A stretch of DNA of 60,992 nt from Hofstenia miamia (Eukaryota > Xenacoelomorpha > Acoela), in contig SCFE01000114.1 in the NCBI GenBank assembly GCA_004352715.1, forward strand, positions 365,319 to 426,310, in the 5' to 3' direction. This document shows positions 34,875-46,765 of this stretch, piece after piece. Position 1 is the stretch's first letter. Each line of letters starts with the position of its first letter. The translations under genes and the position numbers were made by a program. Under the pieces are notes generated by a model that had not been told where the DNA came from, ran no database searches, and saw only the letters and a program-made list of their open reading frames with translations.

Positions 34875-37766
34875 GTAGTTATTGATGAGAATGACAAACC
34901 TACAATTGAGTTTACTGGGGTTCCCACAAAACACTTAAACACATCTTCACTAACGTGTTTCTATAAAGTTAACAATACGTTGTCTATAGAAGCAGATGAT
35001 TTCATTGGATTATTTCCCACTGGTTGGAAAAATGCATGGGAATGCATCGCATCAATTAATGTGAAAAACAATGTGAACGAAGAAAATAACTCGTTCACAT
35101 TTAACAGAAAAATTATAAAAGACGCCCAAGTTGATGTACCACATCAATTATGTTATGTCACAGGTGAAAATAAAATAATTGGAATTTCTAGCAAGTTTTT
35201 CTTTCAAAAACCACCCAATATATCTAGAACTGCTAAGTTGAGGCGAAGACTTACATTTGGTAACATCGCACAACCCAATCGTCTGCTAATGGATAACCAA
35301 AAATTTAGAGAAAAAAGGTCATCACTACGAGTTTCTTCAGGTGATGAACTTTGTGAAAATGAAGAAATTGATAAACTTAGAAATGAAATTACATTTGTAG
35401 ACCTGTTTTTTGAAAAATCCAGAACTTCAATTGAAACAAATTTAGGGAAACTCAGAATGATTGAAGATGACCTTGCGTGTAATAAAAAAGTACAAAATGA
35501 GCTATTATATGACTTTAACATAACTCAAAACAATTTGAAGAGTATAAAAAGTTACATTGCAACTCTTATGGAAAACGTTTCTGACAAAGAAAAAACTCTA
35601 AGCAATTTAAAATTTAAGCAATCTGATAAAGGTATTCTTCAACATCAATGCGAGTCATTAAAAATAAAAATTAATAATTTGGAGGGAAAATTAAAACTAT
35701 CTGAAGAGAACAATAAACGTCTTGCAGTTGAAAATCAATCACTAAAAGACAATTCCTCGAAATCAAAAGAGGAAACCACCAATGAAGATGCTACTGAAGA
35801 TAATGAAAGCACCAATTCAAATGCAATCAAAGGTGAAATTGAAGATTTGCGGAAGGAACTAAGAGAAGCAAATGACAATGTGGAGATCTTAGAGGAGAAA
35901 CAGCTGAAGCTATTGGAACAATTAAAACTATTTGAAGAGAATAATAAACGGCTTGAAGATGAAAATCAATCACTAAAAGACAATTCCTCGAAATCAAAAG
36001 AGGAAACCACCAATGAAGATGCTACTGAAGATAATGAAAGCACCAATTCAAATGCAATCAAAGGTGAAATTGAAGATTTGCGGAAGGAACTAAGAGAAGC
36101 AAATGACAATGTGGAGATCTTAGAGGAGAAACAGCTGAAGCTATTGGAACAATTAAAACTATTTGAAGAGAATAATAAACGGCTTGAAGATGAAAATCAA
36201 TCACTAAAAGACAATTCCTCGAAATCAAAAGAGGAAACCACCAATGAAGATGCTACTGAAGATAATGAAAGCACCAATTCAAATGCAATCAAAGGTGAAA
36301 TTGAAGATTTGCGGAAGGAACTAAGAGAAGCAAATGACAATGTGGAGATCTTAGAGGAGAAACAGCTGAAGCTATTGGAACAATTAAAACTATTTGAAGA
36401 GAATAATAAACGGCTTGAAGATGAAAATCAATCACTAAAAGACAATTCCTCGAAATCAAAAGAGGAAACCACCAATGAAGATGCTACTGAAGATAATGAA
36501 AGCACCAATTCAAATGCAATCAAAGGTGAAATTGAAGATTTGCGGAAGGAACTAAGAGAAGCAAATGTAAATGTGGAGACCTTAGAGGAGAAACAGCTGA
36601 AGCTATTGGAACAATTAAAACTATCTGAAGAGAATAATAAACGCCTTGCAGATGAAACTCAATCACTAAAAGACAATTCTTCAAAATTAAAAGAAGAAAC
36701 AAAGAATGAAGATGCAACTAAAGATAATGAAAACACTGATTCAAATGCAAACAAATGTGAAACTGAAGATTTACGGAAAGAACTAAAAGAAGCAAATGAA
36801 AATGTGGAGATCTTAGAGGAGAACCAGCTGAAGCTATTAGAACAATTAAAACTATCTGAAGGGAATAATAAACGCCTTGCAGATGAAACCCAATNNTATA
36901 TATATATATATATATATATATGTAGCAGCAGTCAGTCCCTTCTCTCAAATATCAAAAATGAACTGTTAGGCGAAAGTTCTTACCTAATTTATTGCCGCCA
37001 TTTTGTTTAATTTCAAATTTTTTAATTTGCTACTGCATGACTTCTGCCACTGGTACCTGTTAAATATTGAATATTATTGTTATTAAGAAAAGAATTTTTC
37101 CGCATTCGCAATAAAAGTTTTTGGTTTCACTTCAATGAGTTGCTCATTTGTTTTCTCTAAGCTAAATTATCAAATGATGTCTAGCTAAATTTGTTTCATT
37201 TGAGGAAGTGATGGAGATAGGTCTGAGGATCCATAAGTGCATTGCCCTTGCGATTTTATGTCCCATTCTTCCATGCTTGGTTACTTAATGGAATTGCTTA
37301 TCATTAAATTAATTTCAATGGCTGTGATGATGTTCAACCAGAAAGTACTAGTGAAATTATCTAATCATGGTTTTGCTCATAATTTTTGTCTCATGCTCAA
37401 TACTATTAATTACAATTCTCTTGTCATTTTTTATACTAAAATACTCATGCCACATGGTTAGTTGCTTTCATAGACTTCCTCTCTCTCAGTGCTTACTCAC
37501 AGTTGTTTACTACACCTCATACTGTAGCTGTTATTTGTGCTTTACTATTACGATAACACTAAATCAGTTGATGCTACATGGTGACCCAAGAACATTTAAA
37601 GAACATGGAACCAAATTTAGNAAAAGACAATTCCTCAAAATCAAAAGAAGAAACAAAGAATGAAGATGCTACTGAAGATAATGAAAGCACCAATTCAAAT
37701 GCAATCAAAGGTGAAACTGAAGATTTACAGAAAGAACTAAAAGAAGCAAATGAAAATGTGGATTAA
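34875..37766 (+). CDS. SKICH-domain coiled-coil protein, CALCOCO/TAX1BP1-like; interrupted by LTR sequence
   Basis: From 34875 the frame encodes a SKICH domain (ITGB1-type beta sandwich): VVIDENDKPTIEFTGVP, LTCFYKV, DDFIGLFPTGWKNAW, HQLCYVTGENKIIG. SKICH followed by a long coiled coil is the layout of the autophagy receptors NDP52/CALCOCO and TAX1BP1. A basic linker (KLRRRLTF) follows, then a coiled coil from about 35340. From about 35690 the coil is built of 77-residue repeats, each a heptad segment (LKLLEQLKL, RLEDENQSLKDN) plus an acidic Ser/Thr/Asn linker. Frame and homology stop at 36894 (CCCAAT, then NN). They resume at 37622 (AAAAGACAATTCC), near the expected point in the repeat, and end at TAA 37764-37766. 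No zinc finger or LC3-binding motif was recognised. The interruption may be an insertion or a misassembly. Confidence 0.8.
35691..36894 (+). repeat. 231-bp coding tandem repeat, five full periods plus a partial
   Basis: The word GACAATTCCTC (or its variant) recurs at 35748, 35979, 36210, 36441 and 36672, exactly 231 bp apart. The middle units appear identical at the nucleotide level. The first and last are diverged. 231 bp is 77 codons, or 11 heptads, so each added unit keeps the coiled-coil register. A further partial unit lies at 37622-37766. Confidence 0.95.
36897..36920. repeat. (TA)n tract at the left edge of the LTR sequence
   Basis: A pure TA run between NN (36895-36896) and the first base of the LTR (TGTAGCAGCAG). 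Confidence 0.9.
36921..37578 (+). mobile_element. LTR of Ty3-like element 1 (658 bp)
   Basis: Starts TGTAGCAGCAGTCAGTCC and ends GATGCTACA, so it has the usual TG..CA ends. It carries CAATAAAAGTTTTTGG as a likely polyadenylation region. It aligns with the 642-bp LTR at 43670-44311. Immediately after it comes TGGTGACCCAAGAAC, a primer-binding-site-like sequence complementary to a tRNA ending GGGTCACCA. Only about 40 bp of internal sequence follow before an isolated N at 37621. Confidence 0.85.
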
Positions 37767-38084
37767 ACATATTTAGAAATCATTGTATTTTAGAAGGATT
37801 CTTACAATATATGACAATTCAACTTGAACAGCAGATCTTTCAGAGCACATCAATCAGTTTATGAGGCAAAGATTTATTTGTGTGCAAAGTATAAAGTTGA
37901 AAAAGAATCAAACTCAAATTTAATCAATTATATATATATATATATTGTAGCATCGCTAGGGTTCATGGAAGTGCACTGATTAAAAGAACGGGACTAACTA
38001 TTTCTCTATTTACAACCGAATTAATCTCTTATAGAGAGTAAATCTTGACAATATGTACAAATAATTGGTTAAACTAGTAAACAT
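37767..38084 (+). other. SKICH-gene 3' flank, (TA)n tract and unrelated LTR-like start
   Basis: About 160 bp of AT-rich 3' flank is followed by a (TA)n run at about 37926-37945 and then TGTAGCATCGCTAGGG, which resembles an LTR start but differs from the LTR at 36921. At 38085 the sequence switches to the 3' third of that LTR. This patchwork suggests recombination or misassembly. Confidence 0.5.
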
Positions 38085-38286
38085 TCATAATTTTTGTCTC
38101 ATGCTCAATACTATTAATTACAATTCTCTTGTCATTTTTTATACTAAAATACTCATGCCACATGGTTAGTTGCTTTCATAGACTTCCTCTCTCTCAGTGC
38201 TTACTCACAGTTGTTTACTACACCTCATACTGTAGCTGTTATTTGTGCTTTACTATTACGATAACACTAAATCAGTTGATGCTACA
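38085..38286 (+). mobile_element. Second copy of the LTR 3' third, directly upstream of element 1 internal region
   Basis: 202 bp that match 37377-37578, ending GATGCTACA. TGGTGACCC (primer-binding site) follows at 38287 and then the element 1 gag region. This is the LTR that is physically joined to the internal region, but its first two thirds are missing. Confidence 0.85.
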
Positions 38287-38482
38287 TGGTGACCCAAGAA
38301 CATTTAAAGAACATGGAACCAAATTTAGTGCTTACTTATTCTATTCCTATTTATTTACAAGAAGTCAACTACAACTACTCAGTAAGTTATCATTACTTCT
38401 ATTTAACTCCTACAAATTAGTATTAGAAGATAAAGCATGCTTAGGTCTCTCATTATTTGGATTTTACCATGACTTGATCAAA

Positions 38483-39646
38483 ATGGAAGATACAAATGCT
38501 ATCAGATTTGCCCCAGTTCTTTCTCTATTTATGAAAAATTGCAAAAATAAAACTCAACTAGTTAATATGATCCTTGATCATAAAGAAAAAGTTTTCCAAC
38601 CTGCTGCTAGTTTTAATGAAGAGAAACTATTATCTGAAATATCCCAAATGCTTGACCATCAACAAGCCACGTTTTGGAAGGAAATAGTTGATCTCCAAAG
38701 TGAAATAAACATACTAAAAGCCTACTTCCTGAGCAATACAGCTACAAATATTCCACCAAGTGCATTATCATCCCCTGAGACAAAAGGCACCAATGCCTCA
38801 ACCAACCTTTACATCTCGAAAAAGTTGACGTGCTTCTGGTACTAACAATATGCATACTCCTCAACAGGCATTCCCAACAAACATACAGAAGAGAAGATCT
38901 ATGTTAGTTGATGATCCCATGAAAACAGACATGAAAATTTCAAAAACTCCACCCCAATTCACCAGAAAAATTCAATTATAACATACAGACATTATTGGAA
39001 TGACTTGTTCTTCTCAAAATCTGCGTAGCCCAAAAAGGGGGCACCAAAGAAAATGGCTTTGTTCAATTGCCACTCTTTCTAAAAGGTAAGGCACTAAATA
39101 CAATGCTACACTACTACAATCTGTTCAATGCCCTTAATGCTCAATTCAACAATGAAAGTACTTGAAAGCAGTACTACATGTTGCTTTACAACTGCAAAAT
39201 GTGCAACAATGATGATATTGCCAAATATATCCTGAACTCTCAGTGGAAGAAGCCTCATACATAGACAAGGTATGTCACCACTATTCAAAAGAAGATTTGA
39301 AAACAAATGCAACATAGAAGATTCCATCTTGACACTAATTAACAAATCCATTAATATACAACTGTCAATGGAAAATAACAGACGTGTGCAGAAGGAATTA
39401 GGAATGCAAAGTAATACAACCACTACTCAATTTATACCTTGCTCAAAATACGCTGAAATTGAAAAGAAATTGAAAAACAGCCAGTTAATTCAGAGAAAAT
39501 TAGATGCAAAAAATGTGGGCAACAAGGCCACACCAAGCCTGATTGCAAAGTTGTAGTCTATGCTGTATACAAAAATGGTTACTACATTGATGAAGACACT
39601 GAAGAAATCATTCTCCAATCTGAAGAAGATGATTCTTTAAACTAAA
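38483..39646 (+). pseudogene. gag-like remnant of element 1 with CCHC zinc knuckle
   Basis: The first part (38483-38845) encodes a helical N-terminus (LVNMILDHKEK, EEKLLSEISQMLDHQQ) conserved in element 2. The middle is frameshifted. The nucleocapsid knuckle is intact as C-x2-C-x4-H-x4-C: Cys codons at 39505 and 39514, His at 39529, Cys at 39544. It is followed by an acidic tail and a stop near 39643. Gag packages the element RNA; this copy cannot make a full protein. Confidence 0.75.
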
Positions 39647-40639
39647 AAGGGCATGGCCCCAAATGGCAAAAAGGAATACTTAATCATCACAGACCTCTTA
39701 GAAAGGAACCTCATCCCATTAACCATCAACAGTGTAAACATTAAAGCCACTGTAGATAACTCTAATGGCTGACACATGTGCAAACAAAATAGAATGGACC
39801 TGTGAAGACATGCAAAAAGATTAATCACAGTGGATCAAAGCATCTGGGGACTACATCAACATCAAAGGCATAGTCAGAAACGTCCCTATTACAATTCACC
39901 ATGTCAAGTTTCAACACAACATATTCATTGTGGACACCCACAATCAGTATCTTCCCTATGAAATGATTCTAAGCAGAGAGTTTCTTACCCAAAACAATTG
40001 TGTAATTGATTACGCATCTAAAATGCTAATTATTTGAGATGATAACAACATCTGGGTCTCCCTACAAACATTAAATAACAATACAGCTGAATTTGCATTA
40101 GCAGAACCAAACTATTGGAAACTAACAAAAATAACAACAAATGCCTCAATAAATGGAGACTACATCATCTCCAGTCAATTGGAATTAACCCATGAAAAAT
40201 TATATTACTCAACAATATCTGCACTGTGAAAAATGGACAAGGTATCACTGCAATTCACAACAGAAGCTACAAATTCACCAATGTCAAACCCAGTCACCTG
40301 ATAATAATTGGAATCTCAATTGAGAAATTTGTCATGAAATTCTGCAAATTCCTAAAGTGTAACAAAACTAACAAAACAATGGAAAGTAAAGATGCCTTAA
40401 CTATATCTAAAGAAACTCATCCACATCTAAGCAATCATCAAATAGAAATGATTAACTCAGTTCTACACAGAAATGCAGGAATATTTAACAATGTCAAGAT
40501 CAGTGTGGGCAAAGGCATCAGTGTTGAACATGAAATCAACATGATCTCTGACAAACCTATCCACCAACATTGCTGCAGAATGCCACATCACTTGAAAGAT
40601 GAATATGCATGCACCATTACTGAACTCCTCAACAATGCC

Positions 40640-41220
40640 TCACCAATAGTCTTCATCAAACAAGGAGAGAAATACCCTCTATGCATTGATTTCTGCATGC
40701 TAAACAATGATACAAAGAAAGATGCATATCCTCTTCCACTCATAGACAAAATTTGTTACAATGCAGCAGAATATAAAATCTTTTCCATGATCAATCTGTG
40801 CAAAGCCTATTGGCAAATACTGATGAAAGAATCTGATATCAAAAAACAGCATTTATCACACTGTATGGGCTATTTGAGTAGCTATATATGGTTTTCTGCC
40901 TCTGCAATGCTCCCACAACCTTCCAGCAGTATGTAACAAAAGTACTCCTAAATGAAAAAACAAACTGGAAGATGGCATCACCCCTTACATTGATGACGTC
41001 CTCCTCATATCCTCAACAACTGTGGAGGACCATAGCAGCAAACTCAACAAAATCCTGGCACTGCTCTACAATGTGGGCTTAAGAATTAACTTTAAGAAAT
41101 GCTCATTCACAGTGAAAAAAGTTACATTCCTTGGAAGGATAGTACAAGCTGGAAATATAAAAATAAAAGACAAAGATAAAGCACTAATAGAGGAAATCTA
41201 GCCACCAAGAAATAAAAATA
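40640..41220 (+). pseudogene. Reverse-transcriptase remnant of element 1
   Basis: KDAYPLPLIDKI and INLCKAYWQI are the fingers/palm blocks of Ty3-type reverse transcriptase. The active-site YIDD is present at 40986-40997 in PYIDDVLLIS, followed by VTFLGRIVQAGNI. The frame shifts between these blocks and stops occur, so the gene is broken although the catalytic motif survives. Confidence 0.85.
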
Positions 41221-41399
41221 TCTCTAATGCATTCTTGGTTTCATTAACTATTACCACATGTTTGTGCCCAATCTAGCAGAGAAGACTGACAACATGTCAA
41301 ATTTGCTAAGAGGGAAACAAGATTTTGAGTGGAACTGGAAAGCACAAGAAGAGCTAAAGCAACTAAAAAATTCATGAAAAGCATCCCCACTCTTAATAG

Positions 41400-41782
41400 T
41401 CCTAACTCAAAAGTTACATTTGTTCTGGATACCAATGCCAGCACAGTCACCATTGGTGCAACCCCCAGCCAGATACAAAACAGAGAAGAAAAACCTATCC
41501 AATAATTCTCACCAAAATTACAAACCTCAGAACTAAATGCTCACACTAGTAGAATTGCTCATAACCTTCTACCACTTCCTCATCAGAGAAATAACATTCA
41601 TCATTCATACTGACAACAACAGTCTATGCTGGCTCAAAAAAAATTCCAGAGATTGTTCAACAAATATAGCCAGAGGGATCAAGTACCTCAGTGACTTCTC
41701 ATTCTCTGTAACACACCAAAAAGCAGACTCCACAATAATGCCAACCTTTAGACTGCCCTATCACACTACCAAAGAGAACTAA
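41400..41782 (+). pseudogene. RNase H remnant of element 1
   Basis: FVLDTNASTVTIGA and IIHTDNNSLCWL resemble the first Asp block and the later TD-N block of the retroviral-type RNase H that follows reverse transcriptase in Ty3 elements. A stop and a frame change separate them. Confidence 0.65.
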
Positions 41783-42129
41783 AAAAACCTGAGCATGAAA
41801 AATCCAACTTTAGCTTCATACCTTCAACACAGTAAGGAGAACAATCAGATATCAACATCAATAAGAATGGTCAGCCAATACTCACCATAACTATAAGAGA
41901 AGAAATAACACCAGAAGAAATAGCTGAAGCACAGTGCAATGACATTATCTTGCAAGACATCATCAACAATATCAAAACAAAAAAGAACATTGACAACACC
42001 CTAGCTGCAAAATACTTTGAGAAATAGGACTGGATGCTTATGGATAGGGGAATCCTCTATGCAGCTTCCAAAACCAAAAATCACATAGTTCTCCCAGAAT
42101 ACTATAAAAGAGAATTAGTTAAAAAATGC

Positions 42130-42960
42130 TAAATATGGACATTGAACAGCTATCTAAAACTGAAGAAGATTACTCTTACATTCTATTAATAGTGGACAAT
42201 TTCACTAAATATAGCAAAATGATTCCACTAAAAACATTAAAGCTCAAACAGTCACTGAAGTAGTAATAAATAACTTGATATGCATATTTGGTCTTATGGA
42301 AAATCTGATCACAGATCAAGGTGTACAATTTGTAAAGAAACTCTTTCAATTTCTAATCAAACACCTTGAAATTGTACACAACCATGCTATGGGTCATCAC
42401 CCTCAAGCCAATAGAGGAGTTGAAAGGTTAAATGGAACACTATCAAACTCATGTGAGCTACCACCACTAATATAGGCAGCAAAGACTGACATGAAGTATT
42501 TCTGATCATAAAGTTCTTCTACAACACCTCCACTCACACAACCACCAAAATGACACCCTATAAGGTAGTCTTCAGCCAAGAAGCACCAACACCCATTGGC
42601 ATGCTCTTCAAAGAATACAACAAAGCCATAGACAATTATTACTGCTGCAAACTCTTGGCAAAACTATGACAGATGCATGAAATCATCTGTGCCAACACCT
42701 CTAAAAGCACAGTACACCAAACATGGTATTACAACAAATTCATGTATAGTGAACCACACAAAGTTGGAGACCAAGTCTACCAATTCCTACCTGGAGTTTT
42801 TACCACTGAAAAATAAGTATGAAAGTTAGCAACAAATTGGTTTGATCCATTCACAATCAAAAAGTACTTCCCCACAACAGCTACTTACTCAGTAATGCCA
42901 AAATTACTAACTTTCAAATTGGCTGTTACTAGAAACTTTCTCCACTGAAGGCTAAATGAA
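42130..42960 (+). pseudogene. Integrase remnant of element 1 with C-terminal module
   Basis: The catalytic core shows VDNFTKYSKM (first Asp), ITDQGVQF (second Asp) and GVERLNGTL (Glu), the D,D-E arrangement of retroviral integrases. Farther on, KVGDQVYQFLPGV and a WF-PF block near 42760-42880 look like the GPY/F C-terminal module of Ty3-type integrases. Stops interrupt it. Confidence 0.78.
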
Positions 42961-43004
42961 CTAACATCAATTGCTTCAAAAAATATATCATCAAGATCAT
43001 AAAC

Positions 43005-43380
43005 TATGAAAACTCTTTTGGAAGACTCTCACCATTCATCATTCAAAACAAGCTCAGCATCCATGAAAAGGAAATCAACATCTTCCACACTTACACCAAA
43101 AAGTATATGTGGGGTGCAATATCAGAGACTCATTACAAAACATACACTGATTGCAACTCACCTCTCACAACCAAAATGCTACAGGAAATACTACCACACT
43201 CTGCACATAACTATCTGGAATCATGCTGAAACCACAACATCAATGACAAAAACATGTTGCTTTACACATACCTCTACAGTCAATACCCAGAATACTCATT
43301 CAGATTTATTATTAAAACTACAGAAACAACTGACTCATCTGGAAAAACTTTACCAAAAATACTATGAGATATTCCAATGA
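43005..43380 (+). pseudogene. Short remnant of a post-integrase region shared with element 2
   Basis: One frame here contains KYMWGAISETHYKTYTDC, close to KYMWGATSETHYKCYTDC in element 2 (about 52140-52210). Similarity extends over roughly 100 residues. It is all that remains in this element of the long post-integrase region of element 2. I do not recognise the product. Confidence 0.6.
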
Positions 43381-43669
43381 CAAATCAACAATCTCTGACA
43401 ATCTGTGGAAATACATAAGCTGATTATAAATCTTAAATACATTAAATACCAAAGATGCTCACCACAGATTAAGAAACATTTGCATCCCTCACCCATGATG
43501 AGGGCTTAACATATACAAGCTGGAAAGATACTCACATCCTCAAACTTCTCAAGAAAACCCACAATCTTCTCTACCAAGAAGACAATGTATAAACTTTTAT
43601 AAAACTATATTTCTAGTTGCTACTCAGAACTCTCTTCAACATCCAGTTTTGGGCAGGTGTGTAGCAGCA

Positions 43670-44311
43670 GTCAGTCCATTCTCTCAAATATCAAACATGA
43701 ACTGTTGGGCAAAAGTTCTTACTTAATTTAGTGTCATCATTTTGTTTAATTTCAAATTTTGTAATTTGCCACCATGTGACTTCTGCCACTGGTATCTGTT
43801 AAATATTGAATGTTATTTTTATAAAGAAAAAAATTGTTATACATTTGCAATAAAACTTTTGGTTTCACTTCAATCACTTGCTCATTCATTTTCTCTAAGC
43901 TAAATTATCAAACATTGTCTAGATAAATTTGTTTTGTTTTGAAGGTAGCCTGAGGGCACATAAGTGCATCACCCTTGTCATATTATGTCCAGTTCTTCCA
44001 TGCTCAGTTACTTAATAGCATTGCTTATCATTAAATTAATTTCAATGGCTTGATGATGCACTCTGGCTTCAGCCACAAAGTGCTAGTGAAATTCCGTTAT
44101 CATGGTTTTACTCATAATTTTTGTCTCATGTGCTCAATACTATTAATTACAATTATCTTGCCATTTGTTACATTAAATTACTCATACCACATGGTTAGTT
44201 GCTTTTGTAGACTTCCTCTCTCTCAGTGCTTACAGTTGTTTACTATGCTTCATACTGTAGCTGTTATTTGTGCTTTACTATTACTATAACACTAAATCAT
44301 TCAATGCTACA
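43670..44311 (+). mobile_element. 3' LTR of Ty3-like element 1 (642 bp)
   Basis: Runs from TGTAGCAGCAGTCAGTCC to AATGCTACA, aligned with 36921-37578. TTTTGGGCAGGTG precedes it as a weak polypurine tract. TA repeats follow directly and run into the N gap at 44323. Confidence 0.88.
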
Positions 44312-44322
44312 TATATATATAT

Positions 44323-44412
44323 NNNNNNNNNNNNNNNNNNNNNNNNNNNNNNNNNNNNNNNNNNNNNNNNNNNNNNNNNNNNNNNNNNNNNNNNNNNNNN
44401 NNNNNNNNNNNN
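44323..44412. other. Assembly gap, 90 N, inside a (TA)n tract
   Basis: TATATA precedes and follows the gap, so this is probably an unresolved TA microsatellite between two LTR elements. Confidence 0.95.
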
Positions 44413-44441
<29 letters not shown>

Positions 44442-44447
<6 letters not shown>

Positions 44448-44956
44448 GTGGCACTCCCTTCATTTAAATCTCAAACATTACAAAGTTATGGGAAAATTCC
44501 TAAAAACTGAAGTGCCACCATTTAATTTAATTTTGAATTTGTAAATTTTTCTGCCATGTGGTTTCTGGCACCACTGGTACCCATTTCTTCTTATTACTTA
44601 TTTACAATTGTAAATTCAGTAGGGAAAATTGTACACATTTGCAATAAAACTTTTGGTTTCATAAAGAATGGTTGCTCTTAAGCTTTGCTTGTAAATTCAC
44701 AGAAAGTTATGTCAAGCTAAATTTGTTTTGTTTTGGGGAAGAAGTGAGGGATGGGTCTGAGGGCGCATAAGTGCATGCACAATGTATAAACAAATCATTC
44801 ATCAGCTGTTCAGAACTCAAATTACTCATGTATGCTGATTAGTTGTGTTCATAGCCTTACTCTCAGCTGATGCTTATTCACTTTAATTTTTTGTGACTTG
44901 TACAATAGATGTAATTTGTGCTCTATTACTATAACACTAATTCAGTCAATGCTACA
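44442..44956 (+). mobile_element. 5' LTR of Ty3-like element 2
   Basis: Starts about GTAGTGGCACTCCC after a (TA)n run and ends CAATGCTACA. TGGTGACCCAAGAAC, the same primer-binding-site-like sequence as element 1, follows at 44957. It includes GCAATAAAACTTTTGG. It is related to the element 1 LTR but clearly diverged and shorter, so the two elements are different subfamilies. Confidence 0.85.
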
Positions 44957-45350
44957 TGGTGACCCAAGAACATATAAAGAACATGGAACTGCAACGAGTG
45001 TCTCCTTTTTCAAACACCATCTCTTTTTTCAACAATGGTTTGATAAGCTAATTGGTTATTTATTATTAGAAGAAAACAAAACTGAAACTAGTTTGTACTT
45101 TTTCAAAATTCTAGTTCTTCACTAAACAACAATCACATCCCCATGGTAAATTACTCCTTTACTCATTACCTAAAGAATATAGAACTGAAACTAGTGTTTA
45201 CTTTTTCAAACCCCATGTCTCACCTCAATGACTATCTAACTACTTGGTGACTTACTTAATTATCTTTTACTTAAAGAATATGGAAATGAAACCAGTGTTT
45301 ATTTTTTCAAACCCCATCTCTTTTTTCAACAACTATTACAACTACTTAGT

Positions 45351-46765
45351 ATGTTACTTTTTTATCTAATGCTTAAAGAAGATGACTTCAAAACTAGTGG
45401 TTACTTCTTCTTACTATACTTCTCTAACAAATATCAACTAAAATTACCTCGCAAGTTACTGTTGTTCAATTTACAATCTGTTTCCACTGAACTACAAATA
45501 CCAAAGAAAGCATGTGACTGCAACATGATCAACAAGGAAGTTCTAATTGCTCTCACACTTAACCCAGTTCTTTCCCTCAATATGAAAGCTGCTCAAATGA
45601 CAAACAAAAATTCACAGGAATCCCAACAATTAATGACAAAGACCAAAGATCAGTTAGTCAACATCATTCTTGATCTATGTGAATGAATAAAAAAATTGGA
45701 AACCCAGTTATCATTAATAGTAGTGATACCAACTTCCCAGAGAAACACAGAACTAAATGAAGAAAGACTTTTTTCTGAAATCTCTAACATGATGGACACC
45801 CAACAATCTAAATTCTGTCAAAAAATCATGGAACTCAGATATGAAATTAACAGTCTCAAAGCAAACACCCCACCACATGCCTCTACACAGAACCCTGCTA
45901 CAAATTGAGCAGAAAACTCAATCACATCTCCTGTGGCCTCTCCATGGAGACCCCCAAAACCTGCATTCAAGCTGATATCATTGCCAATAAAAATGTGACA
46001 TGCTTCTCACAAAAGCAATATGCCAAACACACAGCAGGCATTCAACACCAATATCAACAAAAGAAAATCTATGCACCCTGACAAACCAATTAATGTGGTA
46101 CAAAAAAATGGCTGTGCACAACTGTCACTGTTTTTAAAGGAAAAAGCACTCAACATATATATGAACCTTGAACCTGAAATAAAAATGGATTACTATAACC
46201 CATCAACTCTCTTGGCACTCATTTCAACAATGAAAATACAAAAAGCAGTACTGCATTCTTTTATAATACTGTAAAATGCATGATTATGATGACGACATCA
46301 CTGAATACATATATATAAAGTCAACAGACTACTGGAACTGTCTATAGAAGAACATCATTATTACAACAAGACTTGTACTCATACATTTATGCTGGCATGT
46401 CACCCCAATTTAGAAATGCTTCAAAAACTAGTGTGACATTAATGACTACCACAACTCTAAAAAATAAATGTGTCAACATCCAGCTCTCATTGGAAAACAA
46501 TCAAAGAGTACAAATAGAGCTAGGAATACAACCCATCAATACAACATCTCATTTTCAACCATGATAAAAAAACTTGGAATCAGAGAACTCAATAAAAAAG
46601 AAACCACTAAATATGGAAAAATTAGATACCTACAATGTGGCCAACAGGGCCACCTCAAATCTACCTGCAAATAAGTCATCTACACAATCAATGATGATGG
46701 TTTCTACACTGCCAAAGATGTGGAAGAAATCATAAACAAATTTGATGATGAAACTTTAAACTAAT
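45351..46765 (+). pseudogene. gag-like remnant of element 2
   Basis: Pieces match element 1 gag: KDQLVNIILD, EERLFSEISNMMDTQQ. A capsid-like block follows (CAQLSLFLKEKALNIYMNL). The zinc knuckle near 46632-46673 reads YLQCGQQGHLKSTC, so its first Cys has become Tyr. Stops separate the pieces. Confidence 0.7.

Larger units (their letters stand above)
38287..43669 (+). mobile_element. Ty3-like LTR retrotransposon 1, internal region (decayed)
   Basis: The order is gag, CCHC knuckle, protease, reverse transcriptase, RNase H, integrase and an integrase C-terminal module, which is the Ty3/gypsy order. Multiple stops and frameshifts in every gene show it is dead. The plus strand is strikingly A- and C-rich and G-poor. 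It is 3' bounded by an LTR at 43670. Compared with element 2 it lacks most of the region downstream of the integrase. Confidence 0.88.
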
